A stretch of DNA of 6,275 nucleotides, from positions 1 to 6,275 of the forward strand of contig QKJH01000034.1 in the NCBI GenBank assembly GCA_003250865.1, given 5' to 3'. Below the pieces are notes generated by a model. That model was given only the letters and a program-made list of their open reading frames with translations, had not been told where the DNA came from and searched no databases. A program made the translations under genes and the position numbers. Below, in pieces: positions 1 to 5,468 of this stretch (position 1 is the stretch's first letter; each line of letters begins with the position of its first letter). The stretch comes from Alphaproteobacteria bacterium. GTDB lineage: Bacteria; Pseudomonadota; Alphaproteobacteria; Micavibrionales; SZUA-601.

Positions 1-51
1 ATAATACATATATATTATATAACCGTTTTATTTCTATTTGGATTTTAGACC
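1..51 (+). promoter_or_regulatory. AT-rich leader with possible -10 element
   Basis: The first 24 bases are almost entirely A and T and contain TATATT at 11-16, a five-of-six match to the sigma70 -10 hexamer. A -35 element would lie off the left edge or cannot be seen. An in-frame stop (TAG, 46-48) closes the small gene's frame just upstream of its start, so this stretch is most likely intergenic. A promoter here would drive the small gene and possibly SURF1. In DNA this AT-rich such a match can arise by chance, so the call is weak. Confidence 0.25.
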
Positions 52-300
52 GTGAGACATTCCATTTTTTCTGAGATTTGTCTTTTTCAGCTATTTATCT
101 TTTCGGGTATATCTTACCCGGTTTGGGCATCGCAAGAGACAACCGTATCAGAAACCGCTACCCCATCATTTTTAGAAGCTCTTCAGTGTAATTATCTATT
201 ACTATTCATCTACACTCTATGTACCATTGCCATTGCGCTGTTTGCCCTACTTATTGTTCACAATCTCAACAAAAAACCAAAAAACAATAAAAAGCGTTGA
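52..300 (+). CDS. Small hypothetical membrane protein upstream of SURF1
   Basis: This is an 82-residue protein of unrecognised family. Residues 1-26 read like a signal peptide or first membrane segment: a short polar start, a hydrophobic stretch at about 9-20, then PVWA followed by S27, which would suit signal peptidase I. A polar linker (27-45) precedes a clear transmembrane helix at about 48-70. The last dozen residues are strongly basic (six K and one R), so by the positive-inside rule the C-terminus should be cytoplasmic. The start is GTG at 52: there is no in-frame ATG, a stop lies at 46-48, and no good Shine-Dalgarno sequence is visible, which lowers confidence. Two cysteines (46 and 57) lie in or beside the helix. 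It lacks the CPxC-type motif expected of DUF983, a family often found beside SURF1. Its position hints at a part in cytochrome oxidase biogenesis, but that is inference only. Confidence 0.5.
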   Translation: MRHSIFSEICLFQLFIFSGISYPVWASQETTVSETATPSFLEALQCNYLLLFIYTLCTIAIALFALLIVHNLNKKPKNNKKR

Positions 301-389
301 TTTTTTAAGGATTTTGTAACCGCTTGAATACCACTATTGTATCTTGGATAACCTCGTTCTATCTCAACACAATAGTAAAGGCGAACACC

Positions 390-1475
390 ATGGCCGGTGA
401 AGCTAAAAAAGCCACAACAAGTACTCAAGCGCCACTTTCTGACGCCGATTCCAACGAATCAAATGAAAACCAGAAAGCCGCCAAAAAACGTATTGATATA
501 AAAAAAATTCTTCTTTTTGTAAAAGAGAAGGCTATTTGGCTGTTCCACTTTCTAAAAAAGAATTTCCGACCAACGTGGCCAACAACCCTATTCACCGTTA
601 GTATCATCTTTCTTCTCAGCTGTTTTGCCGCGTGGCATATCCATGGTTTTTACCAGACTAAGAATCTTATTGCCAAAATAGAGCGTAATACAGCCAAAGA
701 GCGTATTGTTGTTCCGCCAGCCTCAATGCTCGGTGATATTGATGTTTATGATTATCGCCCTGTTGAAGCGACCGGTGAAATGATGTTCTTGAACTCCATG
801 AATTTGGTAGACCAGGAATATAATGACGAGGAAGGCTATCACGTATTAACACCTTTACGTCTTGACAATGGTGAAATTGTTCTTGTCGACCGCGGATGGG
901 TAAAACAGGGACAAAAGCCCAACAATACCTATTGGAAGACTACGGACATCACCGTAACCGGAACGGCACGCCTTCCTGATGAAAAAGGTTTTTTCACAGC
1001 GGACAATAACCCCAAAGAAAACAGTTGGCATTGGATCGACTTGGTTGCGATGGCTAAAAATGCCGGTGTAATAAAGCTTTATCCACTGATTATATCTCAA
1101 GATAAAATATCTGATTCCGATACCAATTACCCAATCGGCGGGCAAACAAGATTTGACATTCCAAACCGCCACTATAAATATGCAATAGCCTGTTTTATGG
1201 CCAGCGGCATTCTCTTTCTTGTGTGGTGCGTGTACAGTATCCAGCAGGGGATTCTTACCAACGCAAAAACAGAAGAAGATAGCGGCGAAACAGGTGAAGA
1301 AGAAAACCGAGAAGATACACCAGAAAAAGAGCCGAAAAAAGAACCTGAACAAGAAGAAAAGAATAAGAGAGAAGATGACAAAGAACCACCTGTAGCCGAA
1401 GAAAAGTCGCAAACACCCCCGTCTACTGATGAGGAAGAACCACAGACTTCTTCAGAAGACACAAAAACCCCTTAA
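390..1475 (+). CDS. SURF1 family cytochrome oxidase assembly protein with extended charged termini
   Basis: SURF1 proteins help assemble haem-copper cytochrome c oxidase, probably in haem a delivery to subunit I. They sit in the inner membrane with a large periplasmic domain between two helices. Both helices are visible here (about 65-86 and 264-284). Family hallmarks are the GYHVLTPLRL strand (149-158), VDRGW (166-170), and PNRHYKYA (258-265) leading into helix 2. The usual WQ..R motif after helix 1 is degenerate (AAWHIHGFYQTK, 80-91). ATG 390 is chosen because AAAGG lies about 9 bases upstream; a TTG at 324 would add 22 residues but is poorly placed for a ribosome site. At 361 residues it is well above the usual 230-260. 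The excess is a roughly 60-residue N-terminal arm, basic near the membrane, and a 71-residue C-terminal tail, both predicted cytoplasmic. The M16 gene follows after 20 bases, suggesting cotranscription. Confidence 0.9.
   Translation: MAGEAKKATTSTQAPLSDADSNESNENQKAAKKRIDIKKILLFVKEKAIWLFHFLKKNFRPTWPTTLFTVSIIFLLSCFAAWHIHGFYQTKNLIAKIERNTAKERIVVPPASMLGDIDVYDYRPVEATGEMMFLNSMNLVDQEYNDEEGYHVLTPLRLDNGEIVLVDRGWVKQGQKPNNTYWKTTDITVTGTARLPDEKGFFTADNNPKENSWHWIDLVAMAKNAGVIKLYPLIISQDKISDSDTNYPIGGQTRFDIPNRHYKYAIACFMASGILFLVWCVYSIQQGILTNAKTEEDSGETGEEENREDTPEKEPKKEPEQEEKNKREDDKEPPVAEEKSQTPPSTDEEEPQTSSEDTKTP
1260..1472 (+). other. Low-complexity charged tail coding region of SURF1
   Basis: This stretch encodes SURF1 residues 291-361. 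I count 27 acidic (21 E, 6 D) and 11 basic residues among 71, with many P, S and T and almost no hydrophobic residues, so it should be disordered. The coding strand is markedly purine-rich, dominated by GAA, AAA and GAA-like runs. That bias produces the long Phe- and Ser-rich open frames on the opposite strand, which are not genes. The reading frame stays open without a break through to the TAA at 1473-1475. Confidence 0.85.
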
Positions 1476-1495
1476 TTCTTATTTTTGAGTAGAGC

Positions 1496-2767
1496 ATGAG
1501 CAAACAATCCATTCGAGTTACCAAACTTGACAACGGCCTAACTATCGCTACCGATACGATGGACACGGTTGAATCTGTATCTATCGGCATCTGGAGTAAT
1601 ATTGGTGCCCGCAATGAAACCGCCACCAATAACGGTGTTGCCCATTTTCTTGAACATATGGTTTTCAAAGGAACAACCAGCCGCACCGCTCGTCAAATTG
1701 CCGAAGAGATTGAAAGTGTCGGCGGTCATTTGAACGCCTATACTTCACGTGAAATGACAGCTTATTATGCGCGGGTACTCAAAGAAAACCTGCCGTTGGC
1801 ATTCGATCTGGTGTCAGACGTTCTCCTTAACGCCACTTTTGACGCTCAGGAAATGGAGCGGGAACGGGGTGTTATTTTACAAGAAATCGGTATGTATCAG
1901 GACTCTCCTGATGATCTGATTTTTGATTTGGCACAACAAACAGCCTTTGACAACCACCCTGTCGGCCGTCCAATCTTAGGCACTCTGGACACGGTGCGCA
2001 ATCTACAGCGCAACGATATTGCAGACTTCATGCATTCGAACTACACCGCACCTAATCTGGTACTGGCAGCCAGCGGTCAGGTAGACCATGACGCTCTGGT
2101 AGCCATGGCACAAAACAGATTATCCAGCCTGAATACCCACAAAACACAACCTTCTGAAACAGCCATTTATACCGGCGGAGAAAAGCGTGTCATTAAAAAC
2201 CTGGAGCAAGCACACCTGCTGATGGGATTTGAAGGCATCAACTATCACGACAGTAATTTTTATACCGCTTCGGTTCTTTCTACATTGCTGGGCGGTGGAA
2301 TGTCATCCCGCCTGTTTCAGGAAATACGGGAAAAGCGCGGCTTGGTGTATTCCATCTATTCATTTTCCGTCAATTACCGCGATACAGGGTTATTTGGTAT
2401 CTATGCCGGCACCGGAGCCAACGAAGTAGAAGAGCTTATCCCGGTCGTGTGTGATGAATTGCTATCCGTAACAACCAGTGTAACCGAGCAGGAGCTCTCC
2501 CGTGCTAAAGCTCAGATAAAGTCCGGTATTCTTATGGCTTTGGAAAATACAGGAAACCGCTGTGAACGACTGGCACGCAGCATGATACAATTTGGGAAAC
2601 CACGCACCATTGATGAAATCACGACGCTTATTGATGCAATTGACATCAATGACGTACAAAAAGTGGCGGCCGGACTATTCAAACCAAACACCATGACGCT
2701 GACGGCGCTTGGACCGATTGAAAAGCTGGAACAATATGATACCATTAAATCTCGATTTGCTGCTTAA
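1496..2767 (+). CDS. M16 family zinc peptidase (mitochondrial processing peptidase beta-like)
   Basis: This is a complete 423-residue M16B metallopeptidase, the normal length for the bacterial relatives of mitochondrial processing peptidase beta. The inverted zinc motif HFLEH is at 50-54 (H50 and H54 ligands, E53 catalytic base). The third ligand is E130 in ERGVILQEI, at the spacing expected for the family, so the N-terminal domain looks catalytically competent. The C-terminal half has the conserved LLGGGMSSRLFQEIREKRGLVYSIYS block (264-289), which in this family lines the substrate cavity. No signal peptide is seen, so it is probably cytoplasmic. Known members cleave peptides in a partly unfolded state; the native substrate here is unknown. 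The start ATG has only a weak GAG-type ribosome site, and the gene begins 20 bases after SURF1, which fits coupled expression. The acetyltransferase gene starts inside its 3' end. Confidence 0.95.
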   Translation: MSKQSIRVTKLDNGLTIATDTMDTVESVSIGIWSNIGARNETATNNGVAHFLEHMVFKGTTSRTARQIAEEIESVGGHLNAYTSREMTAYYARVLKENLPLAFDLVSDVLLNATFDAQEMERERGVILQEIGMYQDSPDDLIFDLAQQTAFDNHPVGRPILGTLDTVRNLQRNDIADFMHSNYTAPNLVLAASGQVDHDALVAMAQNRLSSLNTHKTQPSETAIYTGGEKRVIKNLEQAHLLMGFEGINYHDSNFYTASVLSTLLGGGMSSRLFQEIREKRGLVYSIYSFSVNYRDTGLFGIYAGTGANEVEELIPVVCDELLSVTTSVTEQELSRAKAQIKSGILMALENTGNRCERLARSMIQFGKPRTIDEITTLIDAIDINDVQKVAAGLFKPNTMTLTALGPIEKLEQYDTIKSRFAA

Positions 2768-3374
2768 ACCTCAATCGACACCACTTGAAACAGAACGCTT
2801 ATTGCTTCGACTGCCGACAACGAAAGATTGGGCGCAATGGTACTATGTGCGTGAGAAAAGCCGCTCGTTTCTAGCTCCGTGGGAGCCTTTATGGCCCAAA
2901 GGGCGTCTGACCAAACCTTACTACCTCCGCCGTATCAACCAATATTACAAAAAGCAACGCGCTGGTCATGGCATCTATTATCATATTTTCTTAAAGGAAA
3001 CGAACGAGCTTGTCGGTGGAATCAACATTTTACACATCATGCGCGGCGTCATGCAAAATGCCTCGCTGGGATATTGGATAGGACAGGAATTTCATAGCAA
3101 TGGTTTTATGACGGAAGCCATTCAGGCCGTCCTTTTCCATGCTTTTGAAACGATGGATTTGCACCGTATTCAGGTATCTATCATGCGGGATAATATTGCC
3201 AGTCACCGTGTCGCGCAAAAATGCCGCTTTATTGAGGAGCGTATTGCCCGTAACTATATAAAAATTAACGGCAACTGGGAAGACCACATGATTTATTCGA
3301 TGACCAAGGAAGAATGGCTGGCCGGATTAGGCGTTGCCGTAGCTGCTGGAAAGCTTGTCCAAATCGATACCTAA
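2736..3374 (+). CDS. GNAT acetyltransferase, RimJ/RimL-like
   Basis: This is a 212-residue protein of the GNAT superfamily, which transfers acetyl from acetyl-CoA to amines; RimJ and RimL acetylate N-termini of ribosomal proteins. Typical features are LETERLLLRLP at 17-27, the LVGGINI strand (92-98), the acetyl-CoA-binding segment YWIGQEFHSNGFMTEAI (113-129), and the motif B region with H143 R144, N153 and S156 ending in VAQKCRF. The pyrophosphate loop has N122 where a glycine is common, a mild deviation. ATG 2736 is preferred, with GGA 5 bases upstream, over a TTG at 2709 that would overlap the M16 gene further. Even so, 32 bases overlap the peptidase gene in another frame, implying translational coupling. 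The last 16 residues are encoded by DNA that also encodes the end of yqgE on the opposite strand and look like an unconserved extension. The exact substrate cannot be inferred. Confidence 0.9.
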   Translation: MIPLNLDLLLKPQSTPLETERLLLRLPTTKDWAQWYYVREKSRSFLAPWEPLWPKGRLTKPYYLRRINQYYKKQRAGHGIYYHIFLKETNELVGGINILHIMRGVMQNASLGYWIGQEFHSNGFMTEAIQAVLFHAFETMDLHRIQVSIMRDNIASHRVAQKCRFIEERIARNYIKINGNWEDHMIYSMTKEEWLAGLGVAVAAGKLVQIDT

Positions 3375-3920
3375 GGCACGAATAGCGTATTCCCAACGCA
3401 TTTCAATCGGCACTTCAAACAACAGGTCGGATGTAACATCACAAATCAGCCACACATTCTGTTTCAGCTCACCTTCCAACTGTCCAGCTGTCCAACCCGA
3501 ATACCCCAGGATAAACAAGCTCTTTTTCGGCCCCGTATTCTCTGCAACACGGCGCAGCATATCCATTGAGGTTGTTAGGGCCATATCCTCGGCAATACGT
3601 TCGGAGTGAGCCATGACAACATCATCACTATGCAGCACAAATCCGCGCCCGATATCAACCGGCCCCCCAAATAGAACACGTTTATCCCCCAAATCGCACA
3701 AGGGTTCGATTTTCAACTGTTCCAACAGATCACCGAAAATAATGGCATCAAAGGGTTTATTCACGACAATACCCATGGCCCCCTTTTCATCATGTTCTAC
3801 CATGAAAATGACAGCGCGTTCAAATCGCGGATCCCCCATATCAGGCATTGCAACCAGAACTTTGCCTTTCAGGGAGGTCGTTTTTTCCCGTTCGTCCTGA
3901 ATGTTTGTATTATCTGTCAT
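3327..3920 (-). CDS. yqgE: YqgE/AlgH family protein (UPF0301)
   Basis: This is a complete 197-residue member of the YqgE/AlgH family, small cytoplasmic proteins with no settled biochemical function. AlgH was named from alginate regulation in Pseudomonas. Conserved blocks are LKGKVLVAMPDMGDPRFERA (17-36), EHDEKGAMGIVVNKP (42-56), FGGPVDIGRGFVLHS (84-98), and LGYSGWTAGQLEGELKQNVW (138-157). The C-terminal ALGIDLDKLSSSYGNA resembles the usual alphaproteobacterial ending (ALG.D...LS), so this gene probably owns the shared DNA where it overlaps the acetyltransferase gene tail to tail by 48 bases. The start ATG (3918-3920 on the opposite strand) has a GGGGA ribosome site 4 bases upstream. It is transcribed divergently from the cytochrome b561 gene. 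Confidence 0.95.
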   Translation of the reverse strand: MTDNTNIQDEREKTTSLKGKVLVAMPDMGDPRFERAVIFMVEHDEKGAMGIVVNKPFDAIIFGDLLEQLKIEPLCDLGDKRVLFGGPVDIGRGFVLHSDDVVMAHSERIAEDMALTTSMDMLRRVAENTGPKKSLFILGYSGWTAGQLEGELKQNVWLICDVTSDLLFEVPIEMRWEYAIRALGIDLDKLSSSYGNA

Positions 3921-3997
3921 GATATCCCCATTTTTTCAGTTGACAGTGTATCATCATAGTTCAATATTGATAAAGGAAATCTAAAAAGGATTTGAAA
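3921..3997. promoter_or_regulatory. Divergent promoter region between yqgE and cytochrome b561
   Basis: These 77 bases separate two divergent genes and must hold at least their proximal signals. Rightward there is a perfect TTGACA (-35) at 3940-3945 and, 17 bases on, AATATT at 3963-3968, a four-of-six -10 match. Transcription would then begin around 3975, only about 23 bases before the cytochrome start. Leftward, TATGAT (five of six) reads on the minus strand at 3953-3958 without a good -35. The two predicted promoters overlap, so they could interfere with each other. AAGGA at 3986-3990, 7 bases before ATG 3998, is a good ribosome site and fixes the cytochrome start. No clear operator palindrome was seen. 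Confidence 0.5.
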
Positions 3998-4624
3998 ATG
4001 AAACTGGGCTGGCGAAACACTGAAAAAACATACGGTAAGGTCACAATTGCTTTTCACTGGACCATTGTTTTGCTTATCCTTGTACAGTTTCTCCTTGCCG
4101 TCATTAGTGAAGATTTATCACCTGCCTATCGTGGCCCCATGATGACCTTACACAAATCATTGGGTATTTTTACCCTGCTTATTGCCAGTTTGCGCATACT
4201 ATGGTGGCTATTCGATACAAAGGTATTGCGATTAAGCACCACTCCCGTTTGGCAAGCCCGCCTGGCCCGTCTTGTACATCTTCTGCTACGCATTATCGTT
4301 ATTATTATCCCTCTCTCGGGGTGGTACTTTGTTTCCGCCTATCGCGGTGCCATTGATGTATTCGGGCTTTTTGCCATTCCTCCCATAACACAAATCAATC
4401 CGGATTTTGGTCGTGCCATGAAAGGGCTGCATATCCTGTCTTTTTGGATTTTTGCCGGTCTGTTATCCCTTCATATTGGTGCAGCGTTATTCCATCACTT
4501 TATTGTCAAAGACAATACGCTCAAACGTATGCTGGTGATTACCATTCCACATCAATTGCCCCGCAGAAAAAAGGCAACGAACAGCCTCAAAGTAATCGAT
4601 TTCCCGAAAAAATTTAAGAAATGA
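3998..4624 (+). CDS. Cytochrome b561 family protein (CybB-like)
   Basis: This 208-residue four-helix inner membrane dihaem b-type cytochrome resembles E. coli CybB, which oxidises quinol and can reduce superoxide. Helices lie at about 16-36, 52-72, 92-112 and 143-166. Candidate haem ligands are H20 in FHW (helix 1), H52 in LHKSLG (helix 2), and H145 and H159 in helix 4; H94 in helix 3 is also present. The ending LHIGAALFHHFIVKDNTLKRML is nearly diagnostic for the family. A basic cytoplasmic tail of about 25 residues (184-208) extends beyond CybB, which is about 176 residues long. ATG 3998 is chosen for its AAGGA ribosome site over an in-frame TTG two codons upstream. It appears to be a single-gene unit sharing a divergent intergenic region with yqgE. 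Its physiological electron partner cannot be told from the sequence. Confidence 0.93.
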   Translation: MKLGWRNTEKTYGKVTIAFHWTIVLLILVQFLLAVISEDLSPAYRGPMMTLHKSLGIFTLLIASLRILWWLFDTKVLRLSTTPVWQARLARLVHLLLRIIVIIIPLSGWYFVSAYRGAIDVFGLFAIPPITQINPDFGRAMKGLHILSFWIFAGLLSLHIGAALFHHFIVKDNTLKRMLVITIPHQLPRRKKATNSLKVIDFPKKFKK

Positions 4625-4648
4625 GGGCTACACGGGCGCGAATCGCTG

Positions 4649-4657
4649 TGTTATAGT
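4649..4657 (+). promoter_or_regulatory. Extended -10 promoter for the fzlA-like gene
   Basis: TG at 4649-4650, one base, then TATAGT at 4652-4657 form an extended -10 element, with five of six matches to TATAAT. No convincing -35 hexamer lies 16-18 bases upstream, which is acceptable for extended -10 promoters. Initiation would fall near 4664, giving a leader of about 47 bases before ATG 4711. This would let the gene be transcribed separately from the cytochrome b561 gene that ends at 4624. Confidence 0.45.
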
Positions 4658-4678
4658 TTTCATAGACAGGGCACTCCT

Positions 4679-4697
4679 GCGTCTGTCACGCTTTTTT
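4679..4697 (+). terminator. Small hairpin with T-run upstream of fzlA-like gene
   Basis: GCGT (4679-4682), a five-base loop CTGTC, and ACGC (4688-4691) form a short stem followed at once by six T residues (4692-4697). It has the layout of an intrinsic terminator, but four base pairs are few. It could be a weak terminator for the cytochrome b561 transcript. It lies downstream of the predicted fzlA promoter, so it would also sit in that gene's leader. The loop CTGTC can instead pair with GACAG at 4665-4669, giving an alternative fold. Confidence 0.35.
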
Positions 4698-4710
4698 GTT
4701 TCGAGTATCC

Positions 4711-5391
4711 ATGACCAATAAACGTATTTTATATCAAGTTTGGCTTTCTCCATTCTCGCGCAAGGTTCATCTAGCCTTGGCAGAGAAGAAGCTTGAATTT
4801 GCTGTAGAAATCGAAAAAACATGGGAACGCCGGCGTGAATTTCTGAAAATGAATCCGGCCGGTGAGGTGCCTGTCCTTGTCGAACCTGACGGAACCGTTC
4901 TGTCAAACTCACAGGTAATTTGCGAATATTTGGATGAAGTTTATCCTGAAATGCCACTTTTGAGTGGTAACGCCAAACAACGTGCTGAAATTCGCCGTTT
5001 GACAGCATGGTTTGACCAAAAGTTCAATGCCGAAGTCACCGAAAATCTGGTTGGCGAAAAAATGATGAAGCGGTTTGTTCACAATGCCGGCCATCCGCAC
5101 GGCCCTTCTATTCGCGCAGGGTTAAGCAATGTGCATTATCATCTGGATTATATTTCTTATTTAACAGAGCGCAACAAATGGCTGGCCGGAGACACATTGA
5201 CACTGGCAGATATTACAGCAGCAGCCCACTTGTCTGCTGTTGACTATATCGGTGATGTTCCGTGGGATACCCATCCCGGAGCCAAAGACTGGTACATGAA
5301 AATAAAATCGCGCCCCAGCTTTCAGCCGCTTCTGCATGAGACCATCCCAGGCTCAACACCGGCCAAGCACTATGCCAATTTGGATTTTTGA
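4711..5391 (+). CDS. fzlA: FzlA-like FtsZ-binding protein with glutathione S-transferase fold
   Basis: This is a 226-residue two-domain GST-fold protein. The thioredoxin-like domain (about 5-80) has LSPFSRKVHLALAEK (12-26), NPAGEVPVLV (48-57) and NSQVICEYL (66-74). The helical domain has LTAWFDQKFNAEV (97-109), YHLDYISYL (143-151), KWLAGDTLTLADITAAAHLS (156-175), DYIGDVPW (178-185) and KSRPSFQPLL (199-208). The pattern, especially the W38 ERR segment and the final HYANLDF, matches FzlA rather than a detoxifying GST. FzlA of Caulobacter binds FtsZ, bends its filaments and is needed for constriction; its extreme C-terminus matters for function. The assignment rests on remembered motif similarity, and a generic GST remains possible. 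ATG 4711 is preferred over TTG 4696, though its ribosome site is weak (GAG). The following SDR gene is codirectional, 77 bases on. Confidence 0.83.
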   Translation: MTNKRILYQVWLSPFSRKVHLALAEKKLEFAVEIEKTWERRREFLKMNPAGEVPVLVEPDGTVLSNSQVICEYLDEVYPEMPLLSGNAKQRAEIRRLTAWFDQKFNAEVTENLVGEKMMKRFVHNAGHPHGPSIRAGLSNVHYHLDYISYLTERNKWLAGDTLTLADITAAAHLSAVDYIGDVPWDTHPGAKDWYMKIKSRPSFQPLLHETIPGSTPAKHYANLDF

Positions 5392-5468
5392 CGATTTGTC
5401 AACTTTCTTCAGGCATACTTACTGTTACATGTTTTTACAACTTCACTGACACCTAAAAGGATATTCAT

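Noticed and set aside
275..312. A-run and T-run around the stop of the small gene as an intrinsic terminator
   Set aside because: The possible stem is only A-T pairs with no GC core, so a real terminator is unlikely.
324..389. TTG start giving SURF1 an extra 22 residues
   Set aside because: ATG 390 has a better-spaced AAAGG site. The extra residues resemble no signal or family segment, and AAGG before TTG 324 is 13 bases away.
855..1412. Open frame of 185 codons on the - strand, rich in Phe
   Set aside because: It is the mirror of the GAA/AAA-rich SURF1 tail, whose reverse complement reads as TTC/TTT. It has no family motif and lies wholly inside a well-supported gene.
1172..1462. Ser-rich open frame on the - strand
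   Set aside because: Low-complexity shadow of the purine-rich SURF1 tail, with no independent sign of coding.
3355..3900. Two + strand open frames opposite yqgE (3355-3609 and 3613-3900)
   Set aside because: Both are antisense shadows of a strongly conserved yqgE and have Ser/Arg/Thr-rich, motif-free translations.
4628..5008. Open frame of 126 codons on the - strand
   Set aside because: It overlaps the fzlA-like gene and its leader, shows no recognisable domain, and has no promoter or ribosome site that I can see.
5392..5468. Possible promoter or FNR-like site before the SDR gene (TTGTCA at 5396 and TTACAT at 5425)
   Set aside because: Spacing between the hexamers is too long, at 23 bases, and no TTGAT-N4-ATCAA palindrome is present.
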